Notes under the pieces: generated by a model
What the model saw: only the letters and a program-made list of their open reading frames with translations
What the model was told of the DNA's origin: nothing
The model's database searches: none
Shown: positions 6,428 through 12,359 of the stretch, piece after piece
Layout of the letters: the number at the start of each line of letters is the position of its first letter
How positions within the stretch are numbered: position 1 is the stretch's first letter
DNA from: DATDRS01 sp035291605
GTDB lineage: Bacteria > Chloroflexota > Anaerolineae > Anaerolineales > UBA6663
Assembly: GCA_035291605.1 (NCBI GenBank)
Contig: DATDRS010000432.1
Span: forward strand, 1 to 14,489
Direction: 5' to 3'
DNA length: 14,489 nt
Translations under genes and position numbers: made by a program

Positions 6428-7485
6428 GCAAACTGCGCGTCTCTATCGTCGGCGCCTCCGGCTACACGGGCGGAGAACTCCTACGGTTGCTGCTGTTCCA
6501 TCCGCAGGTCGAGATGGCGCAGGTCACTTCCGAAAGCCACGCGGGCGAGTACGTTTACCAGCAACACCCCAACCTTCGCAAATCGAAGATCCAGCTTGCT
6601 GGACAGACACCCTTGCAGTTCGTCAGCCAGCAGGCGCTCCAGCCCTGCGATCTCCTCTTCCTCGCCCTCCCCCACGGCGAGGCGCAGAAGCAGATCGAAC
6701 GCTACCTGAGCCTGGCCCCCAAGATCGTTGACCTCTCGGCGGACTTCCGGCTGCGAGACGCCGCGCGGTACAGGCAGTGGTACGGCGGCGATCACACGGC
6801 CCCGCAGTATTTAAGCCGGTTCGTGTACGGCCTGCCGGAGCTTCAACGCGAGGCGATGAAGACGGCGAGTTACATCAGCGGCGTGGGGTGCAACGCCGCC
6901 GCCTCCATCCTCGCGCTCCTGCCGCTCGTCCGGGCTGATCTGCTCGACCTCGACAAGCCGGTTATCGTGGACGTGAAGACCGGCTCCTCCGAGGGCGGCG
7001 CGACCGTGAACCCCGGCTCGCACCACCCTGAAAAAAGTCATTCCGTCCGCGCCTATGCCCCTACTGGCCACCGCCACACCGCCGAAGTCGTTCAAGAATT
7101 AGGTCTGTGCAATGTGCATCTGAGCATGACGGCCGTGGACCTGGTGCGCGGGGTGCTGGCGGCGGCGCACGCCTTCGTCAAACCCGGCGTCACAGAAAAA
7201 GATCTATGGAAGGCCTACCGCGCCGCCTACAGCGCCGAGCCATTTGTCCGCATTGTCAAGGACAAGGGCGGCATCCACCGCGTCCCCGACCCAAAGATCC
7301 TGGCTGGCTCCAACTATGTGGACGTGGGTTTTGATCTTGACCCCAACTCGGGCCGCGTGGTCTCGCTGGCCGCGATTGACAACCTCATGAAAGGCGCAGC
7401 CGGGAGCGCGGTACAGGCGATGAATGTCATGTGCGGCTTCGAGGAAACGACGGGATTGGAGTTCCCGGGGCTGCACCCAATTTGA
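6424..7485 (+). CDS. lysY: LysW-aminoadipyl-6-phosphate reductase LysY (ArgC-like)
   Basis: LysY reduces LysW-bound aminoadipyl phosphate to the semialdehyde with NADPH, a reaction parallel to ArgC in arginine synthesis. The 353-residue protein begins with the nucleotide-binding segment VSIVGASGYTGGELLRLL (residues 6-23). It carries the catalytic cysteine C156 in SGVGCNAAAS and the conserved YAPTGHRHTAEV with the active-site histidine near 216-218. FRLRDAARYRQWYGGDH and KTGSSEGG also match the LysY/ArgC family. The start is GTG 6424: GGAGGG lies 6 nt upstream, and the GTGA overlap with the lysX stop implies coupling. The lys cluster context favours LysY over ArgC, and the sequence after ISGVGCNA also looks like the LysW-dependent branch. 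Confidence 0.94.
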   Translation: MSKLRVSIVGASGYTGGELLRLLLFHPQVEMAQVTSESHAGEYVYQQHPNLRKSKIQLAGQTPLQFVSQQALQPCDLLFLALPHGEAQKQIERYLSLAPKIVDLSADFRLRDAARYRQWYGGDHTAPQYLSRFVYGLPELQREAMKTASYISGVGCNAAASILALLPLVRADLLDLDKPVIVDVKTGSSEGGATVNPGSHHPEKSHSVRAYAPTGHRHTAEVVQELGLCNVHLSMTAVDLVRGVLAAAHAFVKPGVTEKDLWKAYRAAYSAEPFVRIVKDKGGIHRVPDPKILAGSNYVDVGFDLDPNSGRVVSLAAIDNLMKGAAGSAVQAMNVMCGFEETTGLEFPGLHPI

Positions 7486-7492
7486 TGGCCGA

Positions 7493-8302
7493 ATGATTGT
7501 CGTAAAAATTGGCGGCACTAACGGAATAAACTTCGGCGCGGTCTGCGCCGACGTCGCCGCGCACGTGCAGGCCGGGCAGAAGTTGATCGTCGTCCACGGC
7601 GGGTCGGGCGAGACGAACGCGATCTCTGAGCGCCTGGGCCACCCGCCGCAGTTTGTCACCTCGCCCTCCGGCTTCACCTCCCGCTACACCGACCGGGCCA
7701 CGCTCGAAATCTTTGCCATGGTCACCTCAGGGAAGATCAACACGCTCATCGTCGAGCGGCTGCAAAAGCTCGGCGTGAACGCGCTGGGGCTGTCGGGCCT
7801 GGATGGGCGGCTGATGGTCGCCCGGCGCAAAGAGGCTATCCGCATCATTGACCCGGCGACGGGCAAGCAGCGCATGTTGCGGGATGATTACACGGGCAAG
7901 ATTGAAACAGTCAATGGCCATTTGTTATGGCTGCTGATCGAGGCCGGTTATACGCCCGTGATTGCGCCGCTCGCCCTCTCGCCTGAAGGCGAGGCGCTCA
8001 ACGTGGACGCCGACCGGGCCGCGGCGATGGTTGCGGGCGCGGTGGAAGCCGAGCGGCTCATCCTCCTCTCGAACGTCCCCGGCCTCCTGCGCCAGTTCCC
8101 CGACGAGAGCACGCTCATCCCGCACATTGACAAGGCCCGCGTCGAGCAATCGCTGGAGTTTGCCGAGGGCCGCATGAAAAAGAAAGTCCTCGGCGCGAGC
8201 GAGGCCCTCCAACTCGGCGTGGCGCAAGTCATTTTTGCCGACGGAAGAACTGACGACCCCATCGCGAACGCATTGGCCGGAAAGGGAACGGTTATCTCGT
8301 GA
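7493..8302 (+). CDS. lysZ: LysW-aminoadipate kinase LysZ (ArgB-like)
   Basis: LysZ phosphorylates the side-chain carboxyl of LysW-bound aminoadipate. The 269-residue protein has the amino acid kinase fold. Landmarks are MIVVKIGGTNGINF at the N-terminus, IVVHGGSGETN (residues 28-38), PPQFVTSPSGFTSRYTDR, GLSGLDGRLMVARRKEAIR, LRDDYTGKIETVN, and VDADRAAAMVAGA near the ATP site. ATG 7493 is chosen because it starts exactly at the conserved N-terminus; the longer reading frame upstream overlaps lysY. It has no clear Shine-Dalgarno sequence. A three-codon ORF (ATG 7485 to TGA 7496) overlaps the lysY stop on one side and this ATG on the other, so re-initiation is plausible. The 3' end overlaps lysJ in GTGA. 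Confidence 0.94.
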   Translation: MIVVKIGGTNGINFGAVCADVAAHVQAGQKLIVVHGGSGETNAISERLGHPPQFVTSPSGFTSRYTDRATLEIFAMVTSGKINTLIVERLQKLGVNALGLSGLDGRLMVARRKEAIRIIDPATGKQRMLRDDYTGKIETVNGHLLWLLIEAGYTPVIAPLALSPEGEALNVDADRAAAMVAGAVEAERLILLSNVPGLLRQFPDESTLIPHIDKARVEQSLEFAEGRMKKKVLGASEALQLGVAQVIFADGRTDDPIANALAGKGTVIS

Positions 8303-9516
8303 TTTCAGAAATTACCCATCACCCATCAATGAACCTCCTCGACCTCGAATCCCTCCACACCAGCGGCCTCTACACCAAACGCCCCATCGCCATCGTGCGC
8401 GGGGAGGGCGCGCGGCTGTGGGACAGCGACGGAAATGAATACCTTGACTGCGTGGGCGGCCAGGGCGCGGCCAACCTCGGGCACGGCAACCCGGCGGTCG
8501 CCGAAGCGATTGCCGCGCAGGCCCGGGCGCTGATCTCCTGCCCGGAAATGTTTTACAACGACAAGCGGGCGCAATTGATGGAGAGGCTCGTCGGCCTTGC
8601 GCCGGCCGGACTCACGCGCGTCTACCTGTGTAACTCCGGGACCGAAGCCGTCGAGGCCGCGTTCAAGTTTGCCTGGGCGGCGACCAGACGCCGGGGGATC
8701 GTCGCCGCCATGCGCGGTTTTCACGGCCGGACGATGGGCGCTTTGTCGGCCACGTGGGAGAAGAAATACCGCGAGCCGTTCGAGCCGCTCGTCTCCGGCT
8801 TCCGGCATATTCCTTACAACGACCTGGCCGCTCTGGAGGCCGCCGTGGGCGATCAAACGGCCGCCGTGATCCTGGAGGTCGTGCAGGGCGAGGGCGGCGT
8901 GCGGCCCGGCGCGCCGGAGTTTCTGCTCGGCGCGCAGAGGCTCTGCCGTGAGCGCGGGGCGCTGTTGATCGTTGACGAAGTGCAAACCGGCTTCGGGCGC
9001 ACGGGCGCAATGTTCGCCTGTCAGCACTATGGCCTGCAGCCTGACCTGCTGTGCCTGGCCAAGTCCCTGGCGGGCGGACTGCCGATGGGCGCTGTCCTGT
9101 TCGGCGAGCGCGTGGGCCTGCTCCCGGCCCAGATTCACGGCTCCACGTTCGGGGGGAACCCGCTCGCCTGCGCCGCCTCCCTCGCCGCGATGGATTACCT
9201 GGAGGCGCACCACCTGGCCGACCACGCCGCCGAGCTGGGCGCGTGGTTCCTCGCCCGGCTCAGGCAGATCCAGTCGCCGCTCATCCGCGAGGTGCGCGGA
9301 CTTGGATTAATGGTCGGCATTGAGCTTAAGCAAAAGGCCACGCCGTATTTGCAGGCGCTCATGCGCCAGGGCGTCCTCGCGCTGCCCGCCGGCCTCACCG
9401 TGCTGCGCTTTCTCCCCCCGCTCGTCGTCACCCAGGCGCAGCTCGCCCGCGCCGCCGACGCAGTGGAGCAAGTTCTGGCCCAACCCGCGCGAGAAACGGC
9501 CATGGCTGATTTTTGA
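8299..9516 (+). CDS. lysJ: LysW-aminoadipate semialdehyde transaminase LysJ
   Basis: LysJ is a PLP-dependent class III aminotransferase that converts LysW-bound aminoadipate semialdehyde to LysW-lysine with glutamate as donor. In the 405-residue protein, WDSDGNEYLDCVGGQGAANL matches the acetylornithine aminotransferase family. NSGTEAVEAA (residues 112-121) binds PLP phosphate, RGFHGRTMGALS lies near the cofactor ring, VDEVQTGFGRTG holds D226, and AKSLAGGLPMG holds the Schiff-base K255. GSTFGGNPLAC follows. Two starts are possible. GTG 8299 overlaps the lysZ stop as GTGA and has a purine-rich GGAAAGGGAA upstream. ATG 8329 would drop ten residues (ISEITHHPS region) that are encoded largely by heptad repeat DNA. 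I list the first but the second may be the ancestral start. Confidence 0.94.
   Translation: MISEITHHPSMNLLDLESLHTSGLYTKRPIAIVRGEGARLWDSDGNEYLDCVGGQGAANLGHGNPAVAEAIAAQARALISCPEMFYNDKRAQLMERLVGLAPAGLTRVYLCNSGTEAVEAAFKFAWAATRRRGIVAAMRGFHGRTMGALSATWEKKYREPFEPLVSGFRHIPYNDLAALEAAVGDQTAAVILEVVQGEGGVRPGAPEFLLGAQRLCRERGALLIVDEVQTGFGRTGAMFACQHYGLQPDLLCLAKSLAGGLPMGAVLFGERVGLLPAQIHGSTFGGNPLACAASLAAMDYLEAHHLADHAAELGAWFLARLRQIQSPLIREVRGLGLMVGIELKQKATPYLQALMRQGVLALPAGLTVLRFLPPLVVTQAQLARAADAVEQVLAQPARETAMADF
8311..8331. repeat. Short heptanucleotide repeat at the lysZ/lysJ junction
   Basis: Three 7-nt units in phase (ATTACCC, ATCACCC, ATCAATG) lie between the lysZ stop codon and the alternative lysJ ATG at 8329. 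This is the same kind of degenerate heptad as at other junctions in the window. Confidence 0.5.
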
Positions 9517-9526
9517 TCGAGGACTG

Positions 9527-9579
9527 CTGATTGGCGATCCCCTGCGCTTCAATCGGCAATCAGAAATCCACAATCAGTA
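9527..9579. repeat. Heptad repeat and imperfect palindrome between lysJ and lysK
   Basis: CTGATTGGCGAT (9527-9538) and ATCGGCAATCAG (9552-9563) are inverted repeats with one mismatch. From 9551 to 9578 there are four 7-nt units beginning AATC. The repeat fills most of the 71-nt gap and leaves lysK without a visible ribosome binding site. Confidence 0.6.
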
Positions 9580-9587
9580 GTGCGGTC

Positions 9588-10739
9588 ATGGACGAAATCG
9601 CCCTCCTGGAAGGCCTGCTGAAAATCTACAGCCCCACCGGGCAGGAAGCCGAGGCGGTGGATTACCTGGTCGCGCAGATGCGGCTGGCCGGGTTCGAGGC
9701 GTTCGTGGACGAGGCCGGGAACGCGGTGGGGGTGCTTGGCAGCGGGCCAGAACATGTCCTGCCCCACGGGGGTACTACGCGAAGCGAAGCCGAAGGGCTT
9801 GTCCTGAGCGAAGCCGAAGGACCTGTTATGCTGCTGGGTCACATTGACACCGTGCCCGGCTTCATCCCGGTCCATCGGGAAGGCGACCGGCTCTCAGGCC
9901 GGGGCGCGGTGGACGCCAAAGGGCCGCTCGCGTGCTTCGTCGCCGCGGCCGGGCGGGCGGCGGGCGAACACGCAGGTTCGCCCCAACAGCGGCGGCCGTT
10001 GATCGTCGTCGGCGCAGTCGGGGAGGAAGGGGACAGCCGGGGCGCGCGCTATCTCATAGACAAGCATCGTCCCGCCTTCACCATCATCGGCGAACCAAGC
10101 GGCTGGGAGAAAATCACGCTGGGGTACAAGGGCAGCGCGTGGTTCGAGTATCGCGTGAAGCGCACGCTGGCGCACACCTCGGCGCGGCAGGAGAGCGCAT
10201 GTGAGGCGGCGGTGGGTTTCTGGAATCGGGTGACGGCGTGGGCCGGTGAACAGAACACGGGGGCGCAGAAGGTCTTCGAGCAGGTCAGCCCGACGCTGCG
10301 CGAAATGACATCAGACTCCGATGGGTTTGTCGAGAGCGCGCGGCTGGGGTTTGGCGTACGCCTCCCGCCCGGCCTGAGCGTGGAGGCCCTGGAGGCAGCC
10401 CTGCGCAGCCTGCTCGCAGGCACTTCGACTTCGCACATGGCAGGGGCCGAGTTAACGCGGCTGGACGGCGTGAATGCGTATAGGGGCGAGAAAAGCACCC
10501 CACTCGTCCGTGCTTTCCTCATGGCTATCCGCAAGGCGGGCGGCGCGCCAGGATTCACAATCAAGAGCGGCACCTCGGACATGAACCTCGTCGCGCCTGC
10601 GTGGGGCACGCCCATCCTGGCCTATGGGCCAGGCGACTCGTCGCTTGACCACACGCCTGAGGAGAACATCTTGATTTCTGAGTACCAACAGGCAATCACT
10701 GTGCTCACCGAAGTGCTCAACCTGCTCACCTCTGCCTGA
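9588..10739 (+). CDS. lysK: LysW-lysine hydrolase LysK (M20 metallopeptidase)
   Basis: LysK hydrolyses the isopeptide bond of LysW-lysine, releasing lysine and recycling LysW; in some organisms it also releases ornithine. The 383-residue protein is an M20 family enzyme. Metal-binding residues are expected at H85 (LLGHIDTVPG), D109 (GRGAVDAKGPLA), E147 in GEEGDSRGARYL and H355 (LDHTPEE); E146 is the likely general base. IKSGTSDMNLV matches LysK. ATG 9588 is chosen because it begins the conserved N-terminal helix (MDEIALLEGLLKIYSPTG). The open frame upstream is repeat-derived, and no Shine-Dalgarno sequence is seen. Residues about 55-79 look like an in-frame repeat insertion between NAVGVLGSG and VMLLGHID, making it longer than usual (about 350). 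All catalytic motifs are kept, so it may still be active. Confidence 0.92.
   Translation: MDEIALLEGLLKIYSPTGQEAEAVDYLVAQMRLAGFEAFVDEAGNAVGVLGSGPEHVLPHGGTTRSEAEGLVLSEAEGPVMLLGHIDTVPGFIPVHREGDRLSGRGAVDAKGPLACFVAAAGRAAGEHAGSPQQRRPLIVVGAVGEEGDSRGARYLIDKHRPAFTIIGEPSGWEKITLGYKGSAWFEYRVKRTLAHTSARQESACEAAVGFWNRVTAWAGEQNTGAQKVFEQVSPTLREMTSDSDGFVESARLGFGVRLPPGLSVEALEAALRSLLAGTSTSHMAGAELTRLDGVNAYRGEKSTPLVRAFLMAIRKAGGAPGFTIKSGTSDMNLVAPAWGTPILAYGPGDSSLDHTPEENILISEYQQAITVLTEVLNLLTSA
9750..9824. repeat. REP-like repeat insertion within lysK
   Basis: About 75 nt (25 codons) interrupt the junction between two conserved LysK strands. The insert contains two copies of GCGAAGCCGAAGG, 24 nt apart (9784-9796 and 9808-9820). 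The second is framed by GTCCT and AGGAC as a palindrome (9801-9822). It is translated in frame as a Ser-Glu-Ala-Glu-Gly rich loop (RSEAEGLVLSEAEG). Boundaries are estimated from where LysK homology stops and resumes. Confidence 0.6.
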
Positions 10740-10945
10740 CCCCCGGCTTCCCGCTCCCCTGGTTATTCCAGGTTAAGCGTAACTTTTCTCAATATTTTGC
10801 GGTCTAGTTAACGGCTAGGCCTTGTTAAGCACACCTGTCTCGCTGTTGAATTTTATGTAAAGAATAGTCGTCGTTTACCATCTCCTGGAGAAGCGCCAGG
10901 GAAGCAGAAATCAGTCGTCTGTCACTCGAACATAATACCTAGTGG
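10740..10945. other. Intergenic region after lysK, no gene seen
   Basis: GC content falls sharply after lysK. I see only weak structures: CCTGG/CCAGG (10758-10772) and an imperfect hairpin TTAAC-GGC/GCC-GTTAA (10808-10828). Neither has a convincing U-tract, so the lys operon terminator is not clear. A possible -10 element CATAAT (10931-10936) would start transcription just at the structured RNA that follows, but I see no matching -35. No ORF here is supported. Confidence 0.4.
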
Positions 10946-11066
10946 AAGCAATGATCTGAGGGCCGTAACTGGTCGCTTGCTCATCCGGTGGATGGGCAGG
11001 CCCTCAGGGAGCGAGTAGCGAAACCGGCCACCGTCTGAGCAACTCGTGGCCGGTTTTTTGTTGCTT
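10946..11066 (+). ncRNA. Structured leader RNA, copy 1 (riboswitch-like, unassigned)
   Basis: The element sits upstream of the first S1 protease gene. Helices that can be drawn are an outer stem 10946-10952/11060-11066, P1 10956-10964/10999-11007 (9 bp), and P2 10978-10986/10990-10998 (9 bp, 3-nt loop). In a pseudoknot, CTGGTCGCT (10969-10977) in the P1/P2 junction pairs with AGCGAAACCGG (11017-11027; two bulged A). The pseudoknot's 3' strand overlaps the 5' arm of a terminator, so the two exclude one another. The core 10953-11030 matches copy 2 at 76 of 78 positions. The differences are a loop base and a U-A to U-G change in P1, both compatible with the fold. I do not recognise a known riboswitch class. 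Confidence 0.65.
11022..11059 (+). terminator. Terminator inside structured leader RNA copy 1
   Basis: AACCGGCCAC (11022-11031) and GTGGCCGGTT (11046-11055) form a perfect 10-bp stem with a 14-nt loop, continuing into a T-run (11054-11059). It lies 180 nt before the protease start, so it would block expression unless the pseudoknot forms. It overlaps the pseudoknot strand by 6 nt. Confidence 0.8.
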
Positions 11067-11071
11067 GAGAT

Positions 11072-11161
11072 CGTGCTGTTCAAACCGGCTTCAGCACGCC
11101 ACGAAGTGCTCTAACGGGAACATTAGAAGTCACAGCTTCTTGTCCCGATATTTGGGAGGTG
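11072..11161 (+). promoter_or_regulatory. Hairpin-rich 5' leader of the first S1 protease gene
   Basis: CGTGCTG/CAGCACG (11072-11078/11092-11098) competes with AGCAC/GTGCT (11093-11097/11106-11110). AGAAG/CTTCT (11125-11129/11136-11140) follows, then a small stem CCCGA/TTGGG ending at 11156. The last stem overlaps GGGAGGTG (11154-11161), a Shine-Dalgarno-like sequence about 80 nt before the ATG with no start codon at proper spacing. Similar upstream sequences precede the other two protease genes. Confidence 0.35.
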
Positions 11162-11240
11162 CTCACCGTAGCTAAAAACAACTCTATCTATCGACCAAGA
11201 TAATCCAACAAATCAGCACATGTCACAGGAGAAGAAACTC

Positions 11241-12056
11241 ATGCGCAAGAAAATGCTTTTTGCCCTGGTCGCTGCGATCGCGATCCTGGCGATTGGCGTC
11301 ACCTCAGCCGGCGCTATCACCGATGGTGAGTTAGATGGCAATGGCCATCCCTACGTGGGGCTGATGGTGGCCCAGGATGCCGACGGCGTACCGCTCTGGC
11401 GTTGCAGCGGCACGCTGCTTTCCTCCAAACTCTTTCTCACCGCGGGTCACTGCACGGAAGCCCCTGCGGCGCATGTCGAGATCTGGTTCGACGCCGACGT
11501 CGAAGCAGGCATTCCCGCCAACGGCTATCCGTTCGACGGCGATGTCGGTGGGACGCCGTACACGCACCCCAACTATGATCCCAACGCCTTCTACCTCTTT
11601 GACCTGGGCGTCGTCGTGCTTGACAGAAGGGTCAGAATGAGAACGTATGGCGCCTTGCCTGAACAGGATGTCCTGGACCAGCTGGCCACGAGTCGCGGCA
11701 CGCAAGACGTCACCTTTACGGCTGTGGGCTATGGCCTGCAGGAAAGCTTCCCTGATGCGGCCTCCTGGAAGGAACACAACGTGAGAGTGCGCATGGTGGC
11801 CCATCCCCACCTGATCCAAATTAATGGAGGCCTCGTAGGCGATTTCTCCGTGCTGTTGTCTAACAACCATGCAACAGGCGGCATCTGCTTTGGCGATTCG
11901 GGTGGTCCCAACTTCATTGATGATACGAATGTTGTTGGCGGCGTGACATCGTTTGCCCTTAACGGCAACTGCGCCGGCACGGGCGGTGTGTACCGTGTGG
12001 ACAAGGCTGACGACCTGGACTGGCTCTATTCTGAGTTTGGCGATTACTTGCCGTAA
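11241..12056 (+). CDS. Secreted S1 (chymotrypsin-fold) serine protease, paralogue 1
   Basis: The protein is a 271-residue predicted exported serine endopeptidase. The start is ATG 11241, not the in-frame ATG 11220, because AGGAG lies 9 nt upstream and the result begins as a normal signal peptide (MRKKMLFALVAAIAILAIGV, ending SAGA). The triad is H70 (LTAGHC), D121 (LFDLGVVVL) and S220 (CFGDSGGP). Four cysteines (55, 71, 216, 244) fit the two common S1 disulfides. Cleavage after A25 would give a mature protein starting Ile-Thr-Asp-Gly, resembling the activated N-terminus of trypsin-like enzymes, with D219 as partner. The position equivalent to Asp189 is Gly, so trypsin-like Arg/Lys specificity is not expected. 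It is preceded by structured RNA copy 1. The substrate is unknown. Confidence 0.92.
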   Translation: MRKKMLFALVAAIAILAIGVTSAGAITDGELDGNGHPYVGLMVAQDADGVPLWRCSGTLLSSKLFLTAGHCTEAPAAHVEIWFDADVEAGIPANGYPFDGDVGGTPYTHPNYDPNAFYLFDLGVVVLDRRVRMRTYGALPEQDVLDQLATSRGTQDVTFTAVGYGLQESFPDAASWKEHNVRVRMVAHPHLIQINGGLVGDFSVLLSNNHATGGICFGDSGGPNFIDDTNVVGGVTSFALNGNCAGTGGVYRVDKADDLDWLYSEFGDYLP

Positions 12057-12084
12057 CAACTCTGCTCTGGCCTGGATGCTTACC

Positions 12085-12113
12085 GCCGCCCCAGACACGT
12101 AGTCTGGGGCGGC
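12085..12113 (+). terminator. Strong hairpin after the first S1 protease gene
   Basis: GCCGCCCCAGAC (12085-12096) and GTCTGGGGCGGC (12102-12113) form a perfect 12-bp stem with a 5-nt loop, 28 nt after the stop codon. There is no U-tract downstream, so it may act in mRNA 3'-end protection or as a weak terminator. Confidence 0.6.
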
Positions 12114-12156
12114 ATATGTCGAAAATACTCGATGAAACTGAATTTGAGTTATTGGG

Positions 12157-12270
12157 GCAACGATCTGAGGGCCGTAACTGGTCGCTTGCTCATCCGGCGG
12201 ATGGGCAGGCCCTCGGGGAGCGAGTAGCGAAACCGGCCATAGTGAAAAGCCTGTGGCCTTTTTTTGTTGC
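12157..12270 (+). ncRNA. Structured leader RNA, copy 2 (riboswitch-like, unassigned)
   Basis: This is the second copy of the element, upstream of the second S1 protease gene. The equivalent helices are the outer stem GCAAC/GTTGC (12157-12161/12266-12270), P1 12165-12173/12208-12216, P2 12187-12195/12199-12207, and pseudoknot 12178-12186/12226-12236. The core (12162-12239) differs from copy 1 at two positions. Outside the core, the outer stem and the terminator have changed sequence but kept pairing, which argues for selection on RNA structure. A 64-codon reading frame runs through it, but the equivalent frame in copy 1 is interrupted and both core changes would be non-synonymous, so I do not annotate a protein. 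Confidence 0.65.
12235..12265 (+). terminator. Terminator inside structured leader RNA copy 2
   Basis: GGCCATAG (12235-12242) and CTGTGGCC (12251-12258) pair over 8 bp (one G-U) with an 8-nt loop, followed by seven T (12259-12265). The distal part of the stem differs from copy 1 on both arms and still pairs. Its overlap with the pseudoknot strand is only 2 nt here, so the switch may be weaker than in copy 1. Confidence 0.8.
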
Positions 12271-12278
12271 GATGGGCG

Positions 12279-12288
12279 AGGAGGTGAT
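12279..12288 (+). promoter_or_regulatory. Distal Shine-Dalgarno-like sequence before the second S1 protease
   Basis: AGGAGGTGAT is a ten-base match to the sequence complementary to the 16S rRNA 3' end. It lies about 72 nt upstream of the ATG and has no start codon at suitable spacing. The gene has its own ribosome binding site closer by. It may bind 30S subunits to protect the mRNA, or be a standby site. Confidence 0.4.
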
Positions 12289-12359
12289 ATCCCTTCACAT
12301 CGAACCGTAGCTGACTGGCGACAGAGGATTTCCGAATAACAAATTCAAAGGAGATTAAA

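Noticed and set aside
10953..11030. ZTP (pfl) riboswitch assignment for the duplicated element
   Set aside because: The P1-junction-P2-pseudoknot order is similar and a few bases around the junction resemble it, but the conserved downstream CCUGGGC-type segment is missing. I leave the class open.
10946..12270. Integron attC sites or MITE-type mobile elements as an explanation for the duplicated 115-120 nt element
   Set aside because: There is no attC core motif pair, no integrase, no target-site duplication and no open mobile gene. The position exactly before paralogous genes fits a leader plus gene tandem duplication better.
12116..12310. 64-codon ORF running through structured RNA copy 2
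   Set aside because: The matching frame in copy 1 ends in an early stop just past the core, and both core substitutions would change amino acids. It has no signal of protein-level selection, while base pairing is kept.
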